Source: Myxococcales bacterium (GTDB lineage Bacteria > Myxococcota > UBA727 > VGSZ01). From it: DNA of 62,675 nt. Shown in pieces: positions 59,301 to 62,675 of this stretch (its first letter is position 1; each line of letters opens with the position of its first letter). Location of the stretch: contig JAHFED010000009.1 of the NCBI GenBank assembly GCA_023248635.1, positions 69,408 through 132,082 on the forward strand. Direction: 5' to 3'. The position numbers were made by a program, and so were the translations under genes. The notes under the pieces are model-generated. The model worked only from the letters and a program-made list of their open reading frames with translations. It ran no database searches and had not been told where the DNA came from.

Positions 59301-59782
59301 CGACCTTGGTCGGCGACCTCTACGACATCGACGCCGGCGACATCGACAGCGACGGCGACAACGACGTCGTCACCTCCCTGTGCTTTGGGGACGGCGCCGT
59401 CTCGTCCGAGGTGGTGCTGCGCAACAACGCGGGCCAGCTCAGCCAAGACGCCAGCGCGCTGCCGACGTCGCGCCAAGACTGCTCGATTGGCGTCAAGCTG
59501 CTCGACCTCGACGATGACGGCGACCTCGATCTCAGCTGGAGCGGGTCCACCGATCCCCGCGATGATCCGCGCTTGCTCACGCACCTGTACGTCAACCGCG
59601 GCGACGGCACCTTCGTCGACGCCAGCGCCTTCGCCCCTCAGCGATCGGTGTCGATGCAAGGCAACCACCTCGACGGCGCCGACCTCGACGACGATGGCGA
59701 CCTCGATCTGGTGCTGGCCGCCGGGGCTCCCTACTTCGCGAGCGATCTGCCCGGCGCGGTGCTGGTCTTCGAGCAGCGGTGA
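56351..59782 (+). CDS. lipoprotein with seven IPT/TIG domains and FG-GAP/VCBS-like repeats
   Basis: Surface-type lipoprotein of 1143 residues; signal LASVVVVLGFLLGAC with lipidation at Cys24. Seven IPT/TIG immunoglobulin-like domains follow one another between about residues 135 and 740, recognised by repeated openings such as PEIFSVTPGIGPEEGGTRI. The last 400 residues hold about six Asp-rich FG-GAP/VCBS-type repeats (VDVDDDGDHDVLVAN, TDLDEDGDNDVVVIV, LDLDDDGDLDLSWS) that form a calcium-binding propeller. The plan suggests cell-surface binding to carbohydrate or protein. Starts 4 bases inside the previous gene and overlaps the start of the formyltransferase gene. Confidence 0.85.
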   Translation: MTARSRPQPLASVVVVLGFLLGACNGPPVIREVIVANDTSSPTGPYEVRATAFSDDGVGSAALLVDDGAVFVMNVNAEAAGALDVRLAGAISGRDLGTRVRFAVEVCDPAAICALDPPGFPTEAYEFVVGSVPGEPRIDSLAPSSGPASGAQVVELLGLDFRAAVAVAFDGVPVLHVERLRENLLRVVTPPHIVGVVDVVVTNEDGSLARLTGAYTYLPAPEIFSVTPGIGPEEGGTRITVEGANFPADARVLVDGVPCRHPLFVSSAALSCDTPPGRGVVDVAVRDDAGGLGVFPDAFTYVPAPQIDAVTPDSGNSEGGQLITIIGADFQAGATVVVGGLVCEGLLVLPSSIQCTVPAGDPGIVDVVVVNPDGQSGILVGGYAQLGPPVIVAVVPGEGPVTGGDALHVRVQGAGLTIDDAVFFGDARSPLVLDAVDDIELVVQLPPSALPLLPAPDSGFVDVDVAVQRTRADDDRRGVLVDGFRYLWPPEVTGVSPPAGPTVGGTRVIVSGRFFAASTTLSFDGAPCVDVEFLSSTELACTTPPGEAGLADVAAATDVLVGVGVGLFTYVPPPEVSSIEPAEGPTFGGDEVTVHGAFFSVGALVFIDGAPCSNAVVVDDATISCTTPPGARGPADVQVLNIDGQEDTAEGIYSYVGVLVTPDHGLPVGFTRVQVRAAGMQAGLTVRFDDVVADCTFLSARELSCESPPHLASGGSPATGLVEVRFVNPDGTTDGDDAFRYTSFREVPLAIDNFDRNANHVVIVDVDDDGDHDVLVANGRVGGPERSQVFLNRGDFDFEARDLPGTDLTGTKIDLGRVNNDDLPDLVISASNGIGAVLLRSTGPAQWAVVDLPLSAENSSFDAQLADVVGDPRDDLLVLGIGCDPVLDFEQTPGCDPLTFGVDALFEQTGVNGGSTLSRRNNVIPHDQGQVHDHKMVITDLDEDGDNDVVVIVNNDPYQSAQNRVLRNRVDEGRGFVKETNALSTLVGDLYDIDAGDIDSDGDNDVVTSLCFGDGAVSSEVVLRNNAGQLSQDASALPTSRQDCSIGVKLLDLDDDGDLDLSWSGSTDPRDDPRLLTHLYVNRGDGTFVDASAFAPQRSVSMQGNHLDGADLDDDGDLDLVLAAGAPYFASDLPGAVLVFEQR

Positions 59783-60702
59783 GCCTGCGCGTTGCCTACC
59801 TGTGCATGGAGAGCGTGTTCTCCGTGCGCCCCCTCGAGGCGCTGCTCGCCGCCGGGCACGACGTGCGCTTCGTCATGCGCCCCATCGGTCCCCTGGCGTC
59901 GCGCAACGAAGCCGTGCTCAAGCGCCACCGCGGCTTCGATCTGGCCATGCGCCGCTTGCTCGGCCTCAAAGACGACACCATCCACACCAACCCCCTCGCC
60001 GTCGCCGCCGACCGCGACATCCCCGCCTGGCTCTGCGGCAACGCCAACACGCCCCAGGTGCAGCAACTCTTGCGACGGGAGAAGGTGGATCTGATCGTCG
60101 TCGCCTTTTTCAATCAGCTCTTAAAACCAGCGGTGCTGGCGATCCCTGAATTGGGGGCCGTGAACTTCCACCCGTCGCTGCTGCCGGCCTACAGGGGTCC
60201 GTCGCCGCTCTTTTGGACCTACAAAGACGGCTGCGAGACCACCGGACTCACCATTCATCGAATTGCGGCCGGCGAAGACGACGGCGCGGTGCTGCGTCGC
60301 CTGCCTGCACCCCTGCCCCTGGGCAAAGCGGGCGAAGACCTCGTCGACGAACTCGCCGATCTCGCCGCCGCCCACATCGTCGCCGCCGTCGAAGACGTGG
60401 CCAAAGGAATGCCGGGCGACGCGCAAGATCCGATCGCGGCCACGCGCGCACCTCGACCCGCCGAACAAGACCTGATCATCGACGGCGCCGTCCCCGCTCG
60501 ACGCCTCTTTCATTTTGCGCGTGGGGTGGGCCGCTGGAACCCCTTGTGGTGCAGCGCCGTCGGCGATCGCCTGCGCGTCCTCGACGCCGACTCCTGGGAC
60601 GACAGCGCCGCCTTGCCCGGCGAGCACGCCCTCGTCGGTGACATCCTGCACCTCGGCACTGTCGATGGCATCGTCCGGCTCAAGGTCCGCCCCCTGGCCT
60701 GA
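59779..60702 (+). CDS. formyltransferase family protein (Fmt-like)
   Basis: Protein of 307 residues in the formyltransferase fold used by methionyl-tRNA formyltransferase, ArnA and similar enzymes. The conserved Asn-x-His in AVNFHPSLLPAYRGPSP and the Asp of TIHRIAAGEDDGAVL are present; these three residues transfer formyl from 10-formyltetrahydrofolate. The C-terminal part (FARGVGRWNPLWCSAVGDRLRVLDAD) resembles the OB-like domain of Fmt. It is not next to def, so true Fmt is doubtful; a sugar or amino formyltransferase is possible. GTG start overlaps the stop of the surface lipoprotein gene (GTGA). Confidence 0.8.
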   Translation: MSLRVAYLCMESVFSVRPLEALLAAGHDVRFVMRPIGPLASRNEAVLKRHRGFDLAMRRLLGLKDDTIHTNPLAVAADRDIPAWLCGNANTPQVQQLLRREKVDLIVVAFFNQLLKPAVLAIPELGAVNFHPSLLPAYRGPSPLFWTYKDGCETTGLTIHRIAAGEDDGAVLRRLPAPLPLGKAGEDLVDELADLAAAHIVAAVEDVAKGMPGDAQDPIAATRAPRPAEQDLIIDGAVPARRLFHFARGVGRWNPLWCSAVGDRLRVLDADSWDDSAALPGEHALVGDILHLGTVDGIVRLKVRPLA

Positions 60703-60723
60703 AGTGCTTCGGGTCCCCTGCGA

Positions 60724-61938
60724 TCAGGTCACCGAATGCACGGCGGCGGCGTTGATGATGATCTTCTCGAACTGTCCGCGCCCCGCCGGCGGCACCAGGG
60801 TGAAGAGGGCGGCCCCAGGAGCGTAGTCGTCGGAGTCGCCCTGGACGGCGCGTTGATCGCGGAACATCACGGTGACCGCGCGCCCCGATCCAGCTTTGGC
60901 AGGCGCGTTGTTGGCCAGATGCACAAAGACCGCCTTCACTTGCGAGATGGCGATCTCCTCGACGATGCCGGCGCCTTCGAGCTTGAATCCCAGCTCGCCA
61001 CGACGAAGGGCCTTGATGCTGCCTTGCTTCTTCTCGCCGTTGAGCAGGTGCACGGTGACGCGGCGCTTGCCGATCAGCACACCGGGATCGTCCACCTCGA
61101 AGGCGACGTCCTCACCCGGCGGCGGCAACACGCGCTTGGCGTAGAGCGCAGCGAAATCATCGAGGAAGGCAAGCCCTGGCGGCACCGTCATGGAGGTGCC
61201 GCCCCCCGCCGGACCCGCAGCGACGTCGATAGCCCGGCGCACCTCGATCTCGCGGGGATCGATGGGCTTGAGCGCGCCGGCTTCGCCGACGGCAGCGATG
61301 GAGAGGCCTTCGCCGAAGTAGTCGCCGTAATACTGCTCCTGGCAGTAGTCGTTGGCCGGCGGCGTGTAGCCACCCTGGGTCTCTTTGATTTGCGCTTGCA
61401 CCTCTTCGGGCGTCGTCGCTCGATCGCGCTTCCTGGTCGCCTTGAGCGCGGCCTCGGCGCGCGCCTCGGCCTCGTCGATCTCCACCTGGTTGGCGTGCGC
61501 TTTGCGGTGCCCCCAGGGATCGACCTTGGCGACGGCTTCTGACCCCATGGCCGCGTTGATCAGGCTCTCAGCATTGCCGCCGATGGCGAACTGGTCCTTC
61601 TTCGGCGTGTAGGCAGGCTTGGGCGGCGGCACCGGAGCCGCCGGCGTCGCAGGCACGGGGGCAGGAGCGGCCTGGGCCTGCGGCAGGGGCGGCGGACCCA
61701 TGGTCGCGGGACGAGGCGGGGGGCGGGGCTCCGGCGGCGGCGGCGTGGGCGGTGCGGACTGCGGTGGGGCACGGGTGGGGCCCGTGGCATCGGGCTCACT
61801 GTTTTCGAGCTGGGTCTTCAGGAAAGTCTTCAGCTCCTTGCGCCGCCCCTCCTCCTCCGGCGACAGCGTTTCCCCGCCTTTCTTGCGGGCGTTCAGGGCC
61901 TTCAGCTCGCGCACAAGCGCCATCAACTGCGCAGACAT
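60724..61938 (-). CDS. DUF6982-like protein
   Basis: Protein of 404 residues. It begins with a helix (MSAQLMALVRELKALNARKKGGETLSPEEEGRRKELKTFL). A Pro/Ala-rich linker (50-110) follows. A short motif EQYYGDYFGEGLS and a C-terminal domain (295-404) are seen: KRRVTVHLLNGEKKQGSIKALRRGELGFKLE... and AVFVHLANNAPAK...VTVMFRDQRAVQGDSDDYAPGAALFTLVPPAG, which match the plan of myxobacterial DUF6982 proteins. ATG 61938 is preceded by GGGGG; the open frame reaches 62163 but that part is unlikely to be coding. PilZ-like fold possible. Confidence 0.65.
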   Translation of the reverse strand: MSAQLMALVRELKALNARKKGGETLSPEEEGRRKELKTFLKTQLENSEPDATGPTRAPPQSAPPTPPPPEPRPPPRPATMGPPPLPQAQAAPAPVPATPAAPVPPPKPAYTPKKDQFAIGGNAESLINAAMGSEAVAKVDPWGHRKAHANQVEIDEAEARAEAALKATRKRDRATTPEEVQAQIKETQGGYTPPANDYCQEQYYGDYFGEGLSIAAVGEAGALKPIDPREIEVRRAIDVAAGPAGGGTSMTVPPGLAFLDDFAALYAKRVLPPPGEDVAFEVDDPGVLIGKRRVTVHLLNGEKKQGSIKALRRGELGFKLEGAGIVEEIAISQVKAVFVHLANNAPAKAGSGRAVTVMFRDQRAVQGDSDDYAPGAALFTLVPPAGRGQFEKIIINAAAVHSVT

Positions 61939-62128
61939 GAGACCCCCGTCCATCGTCGCCGCTGGCGTTGCGATGCAGGAAGGCAATAGCGCACCGAGCA
62001 GACGACCGCTCCACCGCCCGATTGCGGGACGGCCCAGCGTCGCCCACGCTTCGACCGGTTTCTCGCTGCGGCGGAAGCGCGCAGTCACAGCGAAGCCACC
62101 CCACGCGCCGGGTGGCAGGAGGTCGATG

Positions 62129-62479
62129 ATGACCCTGGGTTTTGGGGATTGGCATGCGCTCACAGCCGAAGGCCTAGACGCCGCCGACGACGCCCCTGGG
62201 GCGGTGCAGCTCTCCCGCGCCGATCGCTCGCTGATCGATTACCCCAAAGGCAAAAGCACGATGGTCTTTGCCTTCTATGCCGCCCGCTCCATGCGCGAAG
62301 CCTTGCGTCGCCTCTTTCACGACGAGCTCGAAGAGCCCGGCGCCCGCGGGGAGGGTCCGCTGGTGTTCCGCGCCGCCGCAGGCGGACCCGAGGTGCAAAG
62401 CTGGGCCGAGCAGCGGTACGACGATTTCGTCGAGCGCTTCGGGGCTCCGCCCATCCTCCACGCCGTCGACGACGACTGA
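62129..62479 (+). CDS. small protein of unknown function
   Basis: Protein of 116 residues: MTLGFGDWHALTAEGLDAADDAPGAVQLSRADRSLIDYPKGKSTMVFAFYAARSMREALRRLFHDEL..., then LVFRAAAGGPEVQSWAEQRYDDFVERFGAPP. An AGGAGG site lies 6 bases before this ATG and decides it over the ATG three bases earlier. The family is not recognised; the length and the Tyr/Arg/Glu pattern are those of a small globular cytoplasmic protein. It is divergent from the DUF6982-like gene and ends 77 bases before a strong terminator. Confidence 0.6.
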   Translation: MTLGFGDWHALTAEGLDAADDAPGAVQLSRADRSLIDYPKGKSTMVFAFYAARSMREALRRLFHDELEEPGARGEGPLVFRAAAGGPEVQSWAEQRYDDFVERFGAPPILHAVDDD

Positions 62480-62557
62480 TCTTCGGCCCGCTTCCGCGTC
62501 ACGAAGGAGGATCCGCCGTCGGAGGTCCTGACCTCGGTCTGGACGGCAAACGCCGCA

Positions 62558-62586
62558 TCGAAAAAAGGGCCTTTCGGCCCTTTTTT
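62558..62586. terminator. strong bidirectional intrinsic terminator
   Basis: Perfect stem AAAAAAGGGCC-TTTC-GGCCCTTTTTT with A and T runs on both sides, so it can stop transcription from the small gene on its left (+) and from the glycine-rich protein gene on its right (-). Confidence 0.9.
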
Positions 62587-62611
62587 CAGCAGCAGAACAA
62601 AGAGTCCCTGC

Positions 62612-62675
62612 TCACCAGCGGTCGCCACCACCGCCGCCGCCGCCGCGACCACCACGGTCGCCGCCGCCGCCGCCG
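62612..62675 (-). CDS. glycine-rich protein, C-terminal end (likely RNA-binding protein)
   Basis: The last 20 codons of a gene that continues past the window. Reading leftwards, GGGGGDRGGRGGGGGGGDRW and a TGA (62612-62614). Gly/Arg/Asp-rich tails ending in DRW-type residues are typical of bacterial RRM cold-shock RNA-binding proteins; the RRM itself is not seen, so the function is an inference. It is convergent with the small gene on the other side of the terminator. Confidence 0.5.
   Translation of the reverse strand, partial: GGGGGDRGGRGGGGGGGDRW

Overview
The window is GC-rich DNA from a bacterium that is most likely a myxobacterium or close relative (Myxococcota). The grounds are a myxobacterial-type polyunsaturated fatty acid (PUFA) synthase, a matrixin-type protease with a possible MYXO-CTERM-like tail, TatT-like and DUF6982-like proteins, several FHA-domain proteins, many lipoproteins, and a GldA/GldG-like ABC cassette. 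No plasmid, phage or CRISPR signature was seen. The assignment is an inference from gene content; no 16S gene is present.

Layout. 1-7780 (+): the 3' end of pfaA (KR-DH) and a full pfaC (KS-CLF-AT-DH-DH). 7781-11519 (-): two ABC exporter half-transporters that look like one heterodimer; their last stop codon abuts that of pfaC. 11537-13276: a lipoprotein, a zinc-ribbon protein and a HEAT-repeat protein. 13410-21768 (+): a tightly coupled catabolic operon (TetR regulator, two acyl-CoA dehydrogenases, GDCCVxC protein, enoyl-CoA hydratase, carboxyltransferase, radical SAM enzyme, beta-keto acid cleavage enzyme), followed by a DUF3105 lipoprotein. 22341-23903 (-): a second hydratase and small proteins, one of which has been cut by a repeat insertion. 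25676-28706 (-): manA-aat-acetyltransferase. 28998-33638 (+): four-gene ABC/GldG/DUF4340 operon, then rpmB and the SRP RNA gene ffs. 34336-37844: lipoprotein, glycerate kinase, Nudix hydrolase, chalcone isomerase-like protein and a small membrane protein.

49868-38071 is a long minus-strand run: S41 protease, FHA-TPR protein, glutathione peroxidase, TatT-like lipoprotein, matrixin protease, triple-FHA protein, hisS, TlpA-like thioredoxin, curli-type lipoprotein and ruvB. 49984-54381 (+): a REC-GGDEF protein, a secreted membrane-associated protein and a large protein with a possible clan CD (caspase/gingipain-like) dyad, facing a secreted serpin (55839-54751). 55932-60702 (+): TIG/FG-GAP lipoprotein and a formyltransferase. 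The right end holds a DUF6982-like protein, a small unknown protein, a strong bidirectional terminator and the last 20 codons of a glycine-rich protein.

The most unusual material is between genes. At least five families of palindromic repeats occur. A 62-bp unit is tandemly duplicated inside the 3' end of a small gene, and removing exactly 124 bp restores a longer reading frame that would stop 14 nt before the next gene. A 217-218-bp, heavily structured repeat occurs twice, each copy beginning exactly at the stop codon of the gene before it. A 171-bp fold-back element has 18-bp terminal inverted repeats flanked by TA, as in IS630/Tc1-type MITEs. A TTCAAGACGC-type palindrome clusters around rpmB and ffs and may supply the -35 box of the ffs promoter.
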